Shown in pieces: positions 1 through 21,417 of a stretch of DNA of 64,000 nt. A program made the translations under genes and the position numbers. A model generated the notes under the pieces. It searched no databases. It worked only from the letters and a program-made list of their open reading frames with translations, and was not told where the DNA came from. Where the stretch lies: contig OZ038433.1 in assembly GCA_964036275.1 (NCBI GenBank), positions 52,283,902 to 52,347,901 of the forward strand, read 5' to 3'. The first letter of the stretch is position 1. The number at the start of each line of letters is the position of its first letter. The stretch is from Litoditis marina (taxonomy: Eukaryota > Nematoda > Chromadorea > Rhabditida > Rhabditidae).

Positions 1-116
1 ACGTTTAACACATCAAAACTATGTTCGTAAAAAGGAATGAGAGGTAAAGAAACATAGAAGAGGAATGTGAAAAACGTTTGTGAAGAAGATAAAATTAAGT
101 CAAGCAAATGTTTCAG

Positions 117-1643
117 GTGTCAAACGAGTCCGGCAAAGAATCGACGACCTCCATCTTCTACGATGTGGTCCAGGCCCAACTGGCATTGTGGACGTGTGTC
201 TTCTCGCTGCTCTACTCCTACGCCTGGGGTCAGCACAGAAAGAAGTTTCTGCTCAGTATTGTGAGTTACATCTTTATTTGTACATATAACCGCTCTCATG
301 TTTGAACAAGGTATATAGACAGAAAATATCGATGTTCGATTTCATTTTCTTGCATCATTACGTGAATGAATTGGGTAACGCAAAGGCACACATCACGGCC
401 TGTCCAGAGGTGGTGTTCATGAAAGCTTTTTCATCCTGACTTCAAAGCATACTTGTTTTCTCTGCCCTTCGATACGGGGGCAAAGTAGTGCGCAAAGCGA
501 AATGCTGGTTTTCTTGCACTTTTGTGTATACCGCTAGTCTGTTGCACAGTCGCGAAAAACATTAAACACAGCAGAACTCAGAAACGTGCAATGACAAAGT
601 GCACGTTGACTACTTAGAATGCTAACACGTGACTATTCAATTCACTTCTAGTATGAAGAAGGTGTGAATGGAATGCAACTTAATAAACGCTGATGATCTA
701 TACTCACGTAATACGTAAAATACAATGGACAATCTTCAGTTCTGATCTGCTAGTTCATAAATATCTGATGTGTATTATCATGTGAATTTCAGTTTTTCGT
801 GGTCCCTACCGTATTTTTCGGTTGTTGCTGTGTTTCAACTCTTTTGACTACTATTGTTGTTCTGGGAAGGCTGTTCAGCACACCGATTGCCTACAAGGAA
901 TTCCTCAACTTTGGAGAACGGTTAGAGGGACAAGGTCAGTGATAGAAAGAATAGTCATTTACAAAATATCTATTTTTGCAATCGAATGAAAATTCACAAG
1001 TCTACAACAGGAACAGGCACATCGCTGTCACAGCCTCCTACTAGTTTGGTTCACTGTTTCATTGCCGCTATAAGGTCCCGGTTCCGGAACTGTTACAGTC
1101 CGCATCTTCCAATGGTAGTGATAATTCCGAATTGTGAAAACTTGTTGTCACTAATGTACACTCATGAATCCGAAGATTTGCACAAGTTTCCAGCAACCTA
1201 GTGTTTCAATGCGATAATAGAAAAGATGAAGGAACTTCATCAACTTAACTTTTTCTTCTTGATCGTTAATGAACTATGGTGTTTTTAATGTAATTTGGGA
1301 GCAAATTTTTACAGGAGAAAAATAAAGTAACCCAATTAGATTACAATAAATTTATATTTGAACGGATAAATAAAGAATAGTATTTTGGGAAGTGTAAAAA
1401 CGATTTACTGCAAGTAGTAGAATTGCAGATTTCTGTGACAACGCGCGTCGTCAGCGCAGTTATTCGGGAACTTCTGAGATTTCGTTGTCGGACGACTGCC
1501 TTCCGAAGCCGCTGTGTCGACGTCATTCGTCCAGCCACGGCAGTCTTTGCAGTCGACCACCCAGCGTCAACAGAAAGCTCAGCTACTGCTATTCGCATCA
1601 GAACGGAACACAGTCGGATGAAGAAAACACCCTGGAACATTAA
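117..1643 (+). CDS. Multi-span membrane protein, 3' part (5' end outside window)
   Basis: Three exons join in phase: 117-260, 793-934 and 1429-1643 (TAA at 1641-1643). Each is bounded by a TTTCAG/TTGCAG acceptor and a GT donor. The visible part encodes about 166 residues. There are two hydrophobic segments, one in exon 1 (around LALWTCVFSLLYSYAW) and one in exon 2 (FFVVPTVFFGCCCVSTLL), followed by a hydrophilic C-terminus rich in Ser, Arg and Cys with an acidic patch (SGTSEISLSDD). That layout suits a polytopic membrane protein or receptor with a phosphorylatable cytoplasmic tail. I do not recognise the family and infer no function. Exon 1 begins with an acceptor, so more coding sequence lies upstream of the window. 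The last codons lie in the first unit of a tandem repeat. The phase agreement (0, then 1) and the different reading frame used by the last exon support the model. Confidence 0.72.
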
Positions 1644-1885
1644 AGTGAGTTTACAATAGTTTATTTATGTAGGGGAGAGAAGTATCACCCTGGAACATTA
1701 GCACACTTTGGTACGCGTTGGTACGCGCATGAAAGAGGGGAGGTTACCTTTGAGCATTAGAGTGACTTAACAATAATTGATTTGTGTAGGAAAGAAACAA
1801 TTAACCCTGGAACATTGGAGTGAGTTCATGACAATAACTGATTTGCGTGGGGAAATGAGAGATCACCCCGGAACATTAAAGTAGG
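1627..1885 (+). repeat. Degenerate tandem repeat starting in the last coding exon
   Basis: Roughly four imperfect units, each with a core like CCTGGAACATTAAAGTGAG followed by a T/A-rich stretch and a GTAGGGGAGAGA-like end. Cores lie near 1631, 1689, 1750, 1804 and 1867. The first core contains the stop codon of the gene at 117-1643. Confidence 0.7.
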
Positions 1886-4139
1886 TGTTAAGTACCTGGT
1901 TCGCCTAGTGGTTTTCGAATCATTGAACAATTCCAAACCATTCAAATAGAGTTCCATTGCTAATAGTGGACCACTCTGTTCAATAGAGGTTTCAATACAC
2001 GACAGAAACGAAACGGGACCATACTACAAATACATCAGATAAGATAATAGCTTAGTTGTCTTACTACAACCATAATAGCTTAGTTGTCTTACTACAACCA
2101 TACCATACTACAAATACATCAGATAAGATAATAGCTTAGTTGTCTTCTCTAGAGATTGTTCGGCGGCTATTGAGAATGCCCCACCGCTGTATTTTTAATA
2201 ACGATGTATTTCAGCAAACTACACATATGGGATGTGGTGTGTTCGCTCACAGTGATAACAAAAACGTTTACGTGAACCTTCATACTGGTAGTAAGTCAAA
2301 ATCACGTGACACGTGTACAACGACATTTGTTGTTATATTCTTCGTGTAATACTATGCTTCTTTGATGTATTCCGACGTTTCAATCCTTGAATATCGGTTC
2401 AATTTGTAGCGTTTAAACCCTGAATTGATACAAAATTCTCGTTCTACCTCATCTAGTCCCAATTTGTAAATAAGAATGAACACATTTCTGCATTTAGGTT
2501 ATTTCTGTCTCTAAAGTGATAAAAACATAACGGCTAGGATCCTCTTGCTAATTAGTTCTGAAGTACAGATACCGCCAAACTACGAGAATTACGCTCGTTA
2601 ATTAAAACATACATTTCAGTCTGTATAGTACCTGTGAAATATGGACACTAACACACCGAAAAAAAGGCGTGAAATGCAACTTTCTAAGACCTGAACTGGG
2701 TGGTTTGATGTTCACAGTTTCAGCGATACTGTACCGTGATTTATTATCGGGAGTATGCTTATCTACATTGTATCTAGGTCTACTCACTGTGTGAGTGTTT
2801 ATGTGAAAGAGTAAAAGTTGTCGTAATGAGCTTGATTAGTCCTGACGTTTTACAAATGATGTCGCATCATTTGTAACACCATTTAGAAGTCTACATAAAG
2901 ATTGGACCTAATCGTACAACGTAAAACGTGACTAAACATTACCAAGTGTGATTAAATATTTCCAGTTCTCAAATATCTATTCAATTCAGTTCTAATCCCA
3001 ATCAATTCATGAAAATATGAATATTGATTCAGTTTGGTGCGTTAATCATTCTTCTAACTTCAAAGCAGGACGATTATGTGGACGTGTCAACGGTCATTTA
3101 AACTACAATTGAAAATTGTATTGCAGTTCAAAGGACTGAAGCGTAGCGATTGGACCACATAATCATCCTTCTTTAATCTGGAGTCTTTTACATCTGTACT
3201 ATTATGTTTTGCGTGTTCGTATTTGGAATGAAACGGGTATGTGCAGGTTGTACGTTATCTACTGTGAATGAACATTTGTCCTGGATTTATTCTACAATTG
3301 TACAATATACGAATAGTAGTAACAATATAAATGTGAAATTATGACAAGCATATTAAGAGCTATATTGAAATAGCCGCAGGTATTATACAAGAGTACCAGG
3401 CGGTTACAACAATCCTACTTTTCATAGTTTGGGTTGTTTTTGTGATAACCCCAAATACGACAACAACATATATTTCAGCAAATAAGACTCAAATGCAGGT
3501 ATTAAACTTCCTATTTTGAATTGTTGAAGTGTTTCAGATGCTGTTTTCCCCTATTTAAATTGCAGTGAACTTGTTGATTGTGCCAGTTTACTCATCGTGC
3601 AAGTGTTTCATTCAATATATAAGACCGTGTCAATCCGTCTTCTGGCCATTTAAAAAAAACCTTAAATTTCCGTAGGTACAGTTTCAGAGATATGACAGAG
3701 GGTGGAGACTACGTGTTAAAGAGTCAGTTATATCCAGTCAAGTTTAGTTTATGAAAAGATGAAATTGAAAACTTTTCAATTTTTTTGTTCTGACACAAGA
3801 TGAACAAGTGAGTATGTTGATTGCGTCCATTGAGTTTTATTAGTTCAATAGAATTATGTTTGAATCAATTCAAATGATGTCAAGTTTCATAATCTAAAAC
3901 TTTACATACTCATCTTAGTAGTTTCGTGTACTCATCGTACGAGTTTCTCATCTAGTAGTGAAAACAGTCATCCAAGTTAGGTACGTGTTAAATCACACTC
4001 AGCTGTCTTGGAGACTGTTCAGTTTCTACGTTTACAAGTAGAATAACAAGAAAATACAAGCTAATTTGTTGTTTGGTTCTTGTACAAGTACAACGTACAA
4101 GTGTTTCATCGAATAGTTAAAGCATTTGTTGTGTTCCGG
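1644..4139. other. Intergenic, no supported gene
   Basis: Holds the tandem repeats at 1627-1885, a short direct repeat at about 2040-2145 (unit containing ATAATAGCTTAGTTGTCTT, three times) and a MITE at 3062-3175. Two short open stretches preceded by TTTCAG (about 2216-2290 and 2724-2790) could be exons, but nothing joins them in phase to a neighbour. Confidence 0.5.
3062..3175. mobile_element. MITE family 1, copy 1
   Basis: Near-palindrome with ends like AAGGACGATTATGTGG and centre CAATTGAAAA...TTGCAGTT. One of eight copies in the window (others at 4821, 12692, 15784, 20108, 25678, 46222 and 49434). No transposase is present, so it is non-autonomous. Confidence 0.85.
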
Positions 4140-5483
4140 ATGGCTTCGATTGTTGATAGGAGGCATGGCTGGTTGACCTGGGCTTGTTTCTATGGTTTTC
4201 TCGCTGGAACCATTTCTGGAACACTGATTATGATGGCAATATTCTTTTTCACTCGGAGAACAGTCTACGGCAACTGGTGAGCTACAGTATGTTCCACACG
4301 TAGTTATTTACCGATATTGACACAGGTATGACAAGGACTATTCAGTCTTTGTCAATCTCTGCCTGCAATTGACAACTGCACAGCAAAAGGACAACTAAGG
4401 CTTTGCCAACGTGCCAATGCAATTTTTCATGGATTTATTCAATATAAAAGAGAAATTTTGGAGAGTAGTTATAATCATATCCTCTAACAAAGGTGAACAA
4501 ACAACCACTTGAGCAAATTCTTGTTTTTTTTGGAAATTAAAACCACCCACATTATCTGTTGGCACGCTTCCAAAGTCTCGATGTGAATGGCTGGAGCTTT
4601 ACAATCGTACTCACAGGTATCGAGGAGTGTATACGCGTTATCATTTGGATCTTTCGGATACAACTGACGGAATGACTGAACATACCTTCGGAAATACAAC
4701 TCAGGGAGGCTCAGCAGGCACGTTTGATGCATTTGTCACAATAAACGTGGAAACGCAGCAGAAGAGTTCCATAAGTGCACGTTCACGAAATGTTTTCTAT
4801 GGTTTTCTTGGGATCCAATTTAAAGTAGGACGATTATGTGGACCAATCCCGTGTCAACGGTCCTTTAAACTGCAATTGAAAAATTTATTGCAGTTTAAAG
4901 GACTGAAGCGTTGCGATTGGACCATATAATCGTCCTTCTTTAATAGTGGATCCCTCTTCCCCGAAAAAAAGGAATTGTCGAGCTTTCTCCATCTAGCGAT
5001 GCTGAAAATTTGAGCTTGAGTTAATTGGTAAACATTAAAACTACAACTCGAAAAGTTGAGAGAAACGATTTGATGTTCAATTCAGACCGCGGGTTGCGCA
5101 AACATGTGCAAATGCTTGCCTCAATGAGCCAGCTACTAAATAAGAAGTCGATTGAAGGCCGCTCATTTTTGCTAGAACTTTACTGGCAGGTTTTTACAAA
5201 TCTTTCTGGAACTCACTCATGAACCTATTACTAAGTTTTGTTTTCAAGTATCATTAGAAAAAGTAGTGATTCAACAGAGTTTAAGTATTATGAAATCATA
5301 AGAGAGCCTCATACGTCAATTGTTGAAGTTCTGTAATACTGCCAGTTTTCAGCGAGTCAGCTGTCTACTGTGAAAGAACCCATCAAAGAAGAAAGTACTA
5401 CCAAAGGTGCTACCAGTAGCACCCAAGGAACAGCAGTCACATCGGAAAAAACAACCAGCGAAGCTCCGGTTAACAGAAAATGA
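4140..5483 (+). CDS. Short paralogue of the 6867-18009 protein: one membrane span plus tail
   Basis: Three exons, 4140-4276, 4617-4717 and 5353-5483 (TGA), give a 122-residue protein. Residues 10-14 are GWLTW. They start a hydrophobic segment ending at RRTVYGNWYRG. This is followed by YTRYH, a Thr/Asp-rich stretch, FGNTTQGG, and a Lys/Glu/Thr/Ser-rich end. Exons 1 and 2 have exactly the same length and phase as the matching part of the minus-strand gene (137 and 101 bp), and the start codon sits at the same distance from GWLTW as a Met in that protein. Intron 2 begins with GC (GCACGT), not GT, as in the paralogue. No signal peptide or ectodomain exons could be joined upstream; frame +3 is open back to an ATG at 4080, so the start is not certain. 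Function is unknown. It is probably a membrane-anchored protein with a cytoplasmic tail. Confidence 0.75.
4821..4943. mobile_element. MITE family 1, copy 2
   Basis: Lies in intron 2 of the 4140-5483 gene. The arms are AGGACGATTATGTGGACCAA and its near reverse complement; the centre is a second palindrome around AAACTGCAATTG. Confidence 0.85.
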
Positions 5484-6866
5484 GATGTTGTCAAACAATA
5501 GTAGCAGTTCTCTACTTCAGCAACCTGTTCATATAGCTATTCAGACACTTTCTGTGTTTGAATCTTTCCGCTCTTTTTTTGCTCACTCATCTTTTTTCTC
5601 ACGCTTCTTTCTCTCTTTTTTACTCTCCCTCTATCTGCCTGTTTTAATCTGACAAACATTTCGTTTTCGATTCCAGTTCACATTTCCATAATGCATTGTA
5701 CTTTCTTTTTTGCACAGATGAAATATTCACTCTATACTTGAAATCTTCCAAACATTAATAGAATGGTAAAGGACACATATCTCTTTCCATATTAATAAAC
5801 TCAATGGACAACTGAAAAGAACACATTGAATTCTCAATTATGTTCATTACTAATACTAGTTCAGAAACATTTGTATAGAACTGTATAGTCTCAATTGTGT
5901 GGTCAACTGCAAGGGCGTTGTGAACATTTCTACCCATCAGATTGGCGCGATCCTCCAGTTTGAACCGTAAATCATCGATATAAACGAAACTTCTCTCTAA
6001 GATAAACCAACAGTCAACAAAAAAGTGTGGAATATTTGATCACGTGACACGCCAAAAGCTATACAAAGGAGCCCGCACAGTTCATCAGATGCACTTCATG
6101 GTTACTGTATTTCGGCAAATCACGCATTATATATTTTTGAAACATGAAAACGGGATCAAGATCAACTCAGAAGCCGCTACTACAAAGATCTGTGACATGT
6201 ATGATGAACACCGCCTCGTAACGAAGCGACGTGAATGAATGAATACGTAAATGGTGCTGAAATTTATGTCAAACAAGCGTTTCCCACTAAGAGGAAACGT
6301 ATAATAACAACTGTGCAACACCCAACTGAACTGTGCAACTGTGGGTCATTCTCCGGTCATCAGTGAATATTCGACAAACATATACATATTGACTTATTTA
6401 TTGTTTCACTTCGCGCCGTTTCGAGGCGGTGATCATCATACATATCACATTATCGTCAAAACGTCTTCTTGTGCAGTAGTGGTCCAGTTGATTTCTCATG
6501 GTGTAATCTCAAACATTAGAGCGTTGAAATAAACAAAGTACTAGTTTGCAAATCAGAATCACACTTTCGAGTTGGTCAGTTGTAAAAGCAAATCCGCCGA
6601 GCTCTTTTCTGTTGTTAGTGGTGTGAATTACTAGTGTTTCATAGGTGATAATATGTCCCACTTTTGATAACTTATTGAAGTACGTTGGTAATATTGAAAA
6701 GATATGACGGTCTTTCACCATGAAAATAAAACTGTACCGATAGATATGTCCAACGAAGAGCAAAAAATATATACATATTTCTTCGTCGCTATGTTGTATA
6801 TTTGTGTTCCTTCCCGATCTTGCAATGTATAAAGTCAATTTTTTTCCAAATAACACTTTATTCCAT
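5484..6866. other. Convergent intergenic space between the two paralogues
   Basis: No gene supported. It contains an inverted pair of one repeat family, at about 6165-6245 (minus) and 6400-6480 (plus). The core is GAGGCGGTGATCATCATACA, and further copies lie at 25118-25185 and 28862-28930. Both flanking genes end here. Confidence 0.55.
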
Positions 6867-18009
<11,143 letters not shown>

Positions 18010-18074
18010 GTAGACCTCTCGTTGATACCGGACCTCAGTTGTGTATGGAAATGAGAAAAAGACTTTCCGTCCGG

Positions 18075-18082
18075 CTTTTATA
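18075..18082 (-). promoter_or_regulatory. Probable TATA box of the large membrane-protein gene
   Basis: TATAAAAG on the minus strand, 66 bp before the chosen start codon at 18009. This spacing leaves a very short 5' leader. It also argues against the longer open frame that starts at 18090 upstream of the box, and for the signal-peptide start MLMRF. Confidence 0.6.
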
Positions 18083-18852
18083 GCCGCCATCCTTCAACCT
18101 GTTAACGCACCCACGGTATAGTGTACTTGATGGAAACCGTCCCGGTTGAGCTGCGAAACATTCGAGTGAAGGGAGTTCTTCCATGGTGAACGTGAATTAT
18201 CGAGTGAAGAACCGCCAACCTGTTAACGGTCGGACGCGTGGAACGGAAAGGGCAGTTGACAAGACCAGCTGAATGTTTCAACAGGTTTCCGGAGATCCAA
18301 CAAAACTCGATGAAAACACTCCGTGACAAACGGAACTTCCCAATGTTCTCATGAATTTTCGAGAAAAGAATGGCTAACGGGTTATAGCATTGAAGTTTAC
18401 CTGTATTGTGGATTGCTTTAGCCGGTTTTTGGAATTCAAACTCAACTTGATAAAACCAGATTAACTACAGAACTAAAAGTTTTACACAAACGAAAAATCC
18501 CAAGGTTTTCGCGAACTTTCGAGAAAAGAATTTGCAACTTTCGAGAAAAGAATTCGCTTATCCAATAAGTTTCGGAACATTCGAGGGACAATTTTTTTAT
18601 GGTGAACGGTAAACACAAATGTTCGAAAGGAACGGCCAATCAGTTATTGCATGCGGTGCTTCAGTTCAGCTAACCTACACGGCAGTTTCAAGTGCAATTC
18701 AATGTTTCAGTAGGTTCTCAAAACTGTCCCTCAACAGATTTGTCGATCAACTTTCGAAACACAGAAATAAATGGCTATTTGGTTACAGAGTATCCCCATG
18801 GCCACACAACACCTCTTGTTAAATTTTTCTAGAGGCTGTAAAGTATTCCAAC

Positions 18853-19102
18853 TTAAAGGGGGGCTGCATTGAATGTTCAAATAAAAGATCGAACTGAGAC
18901 AGTCCGATATATATCCTTTTCTTACTGGAATGTCCAATTCAAAGTTCTATTTTCAAAAGTTCACCAATTTTTTGCTTACCGTCAGAGACGCAGAGGATGA
19001 TTTGGAGTGAATGAATATTGATTGCGCGCACTTCTCTGACTCTCGTGCCTTTTCGGCTAACGCCGTTAGCCAAATTCGACATTCAATGCAGCCCCCCTTT
19101 AA
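18853..19102. mobile_element. MITE with ~23 bp terminal inverted repeats
   Basis: Starts TTAAAGGGGGGCTGCATTGA and ends with the reverse complement, TCAATGCAGCCCCCCTTTAA. About 250 bp, with no coding capacity. The outer TTAAAGGGGG resembles the ends of the element at 28003. Confidence 0.85.
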
Positions 19103-20107
19103 AGGGAACCAGAGTGGAACACGAATAAAGGTTGAAATGTAGTGAAAAGTTTGAATCTGGCATTAATTTTCACAAATATACCCTGGTTAAGGTGTTATTT
19201 AAGGATCAGAGACTCATACCAATTCCTCTTCGATGAAAACTTCCTCCACACTTGATTACTTCAAGAAAAACTCATGTTTATCCCAAACCCTTTCAATGTG
19301 AGAGTGTTTTCGAGATAAGCATGATCGACCTGTTAAAACAGACAGTGGAAGGGCAGTTTACAAGTAAGCTTCCGTGTTTCAACAGGTTCCCAATACCTCA
19401 GCCTTCTTTTCTCAAACATCACCAATTTATTTGTGCTGTCATTGTTTATATGATTGAGAATTCACATAAGTGCACATGTTGAATTACGAACTCAATTGTA
19501 TTTTTTGATAATTGATAAATTAATCACAATATGATGAATTCATTAAATCACAGACAGTTCAAATCGAGGCTCACAAATGCAAGTTCAAACAACATTCGAA
19601 AGTGGATAATAATGAAAGAAAGCTCAAATGTATACATCCTAAAAAGCAAAGGGCTCTTTTTAAAAAAGGGCGACTCTTCAGCTTTCATAGAGTATTCTGC
19701 AGGTTACCCGAACAACCCTGAAAAAGCACCTTTTACTGATTTTTTTGCTCGAGAATCACAGTGTACAGAGCAATTTGTAAACCTTATTTTGTAATTATTT
19801 TGTTAGTAACAAAAGCTGACATTTTCACAAAAATACCCACATTGAACACATACATATTTGGTGAGAATAATGAAGCCAGAAACAATATTTATCCAATTCT
19901 TTTCGCGAGGAAAGTTGTATTTAAAACAAAAGCATTGTGAGAGATAAATTAAAACTAGATCGGAAATTGGTTCAAGACTGAAACAACCAACCGAGTGCAA
20001 CGTAGTTTGGTCGAGAATGAGAACTGCTTCACTCGGCAAGCACGTTTTCTCATGTTTAAACTTCAGTTTGCCAGTACTGTCTGCATTTTTCATGAAGATA
20101 ACCTATC

Positions 20108-20223
20108 AAAGAAGGGCAATTATGTGGTCCAATCCCAACGCTTCAGTCCTTTAAACTGCATTTTCAATTGCAGTTTAAAGGACCGTTGACACAATATTGG
20201 TCCACATAATCGTCCAGCTTTAA
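20108..20223. mobile_element. MITE family 1, copy 5
   Basis: Ends GAAGGGCAATTATGTGGTCC and CATAATCGTCCAGCTTT; the centre is shortened (CTGCATTTTCAATTGCAG). Confidence 0.85.
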
Positions 20224-20919
20224 CGCGCTCTGATGAACGAGATGTAAAGTTTGCTATGAACCGGTATACTGGATCAAAATGTTAAACCTACTCATGTGAA
20301 TGTAACTATGCAATTTCGGAGCGGTAAACTAGAACAACGTGTCGACCAGCGTTGGCATAAGTAATACACTCTCGTCTGATGCTCGCACTACACTGAAGTT
20401 AAAAATCGAGTTGTTTACCAATGTTCGCCCACCAAATTGGTCACTAGTTAGTATCAAGTTGTGAAATGAAAGCTTGGTGCACAATTGTGCACAAAATTCT
20501 TGGTAAACAGTCTAAACCTTGATTGGCAACTTGGGTTTTTGGCGAACCTTGGTAAACAACTCGGTTTAAAAACTTCAGAGTACGGACTACAACGAGTAAT
20601 TCATATTTTCGTCTTCACACATTTGTTTTGTTTGTGATCGAGTGCAAATTTCTCTCCGATTACGTTCAAAGATAGCGTGCAGTAGGTATAATGATGGTGA
20701 AACAGTCAGATGCATTGAATTCATACAGAAAATAGCGTTTCCGAAAACATAACGATATACCGATGTCGAGCTGGTGGGACTCAGTGTGCAGGAGTTGCTC
20801 AATAGTGCGAATGCTCAAAGAAAATTACCCAATCTTTTTTGTAGCTTGATCTCAATTCACCCCACAATATACCTTGTTTTAACCGAATACCGGCATCATA
20901 CAAAACACTCAGCGCGATA

Positions 20920-21110
20920 TGGTCGTCATTTTCCCTATAAAGACAACAGAGGGTTCGATTGATTGAGCGATGCGGGGCGAGCGGTCGTTGATTACTTGCC
21001 AGCAGGTGAGAGAGCGTGTAGATCAATGATACGCAGACTGACTGGCCCTTCGCCAAACCCCGCCCATTACAAAAGCAATGGTACGGTGTCTGCGACGGTT
21101 TGACAAATTC
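20920..21110. repeat. Dispersed repeat family 6, copy 2
   Basis: Reverse complement of the 16595-16790 element. Contains GGGGCGAGCGGTCGTTGATT and ends near GGTACGGTGTCTGCGACGG. Confidence 0.75.
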
Positions 21111-21417
21111 TATATGCGAACGGTCAGCTCATCAACTTATCTCAGATCAACACGCCTTGCGGACCACATCAATCGAAGTAGCCCCTTTGCTGTCCTTGTA
21201 GAGGAACTAGTGAGTGAACTAACTCTACTGAACTGCTAGATCTACCGATAACAAAATCACCGTTTTAAAAACACAGAAGAGAGCTCTGTTTCGATGTGTA
21301 GGCTCAACTTGTCTAGTGATTAGTACATGCTCATCCGATTCAGCCATTTTCCGTATTTGCTATAGAAATAACAAACATAATGCTTGCTTCTTATTATAAA
21401 ACTCTTAGTGCATCATT

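Larger units (their letters stand above)
18090..21417. other. Intergenic repeat-rich stretch
   Basis: No supported gene. It holds several degenerate units around 18100-18740 and 19250-19400 sharing ACCTGTTAACGG-like and GTTTCAACAGGTTCC-like ends, the element at 18853-19102, a MITE at 20108-20223, and a family 6 repeat at 20920-21110. Open frames here are short and have no recognisable content. Confidence 0.55.

Noticed and set aside
18012..18090. Upstream ATG at 18090 for the large membrane protein
   Set aside because: This would place the TATAAAAG box inside the coding region and put a 27-residue basic extension before the signal peptide; 18009 fits better.
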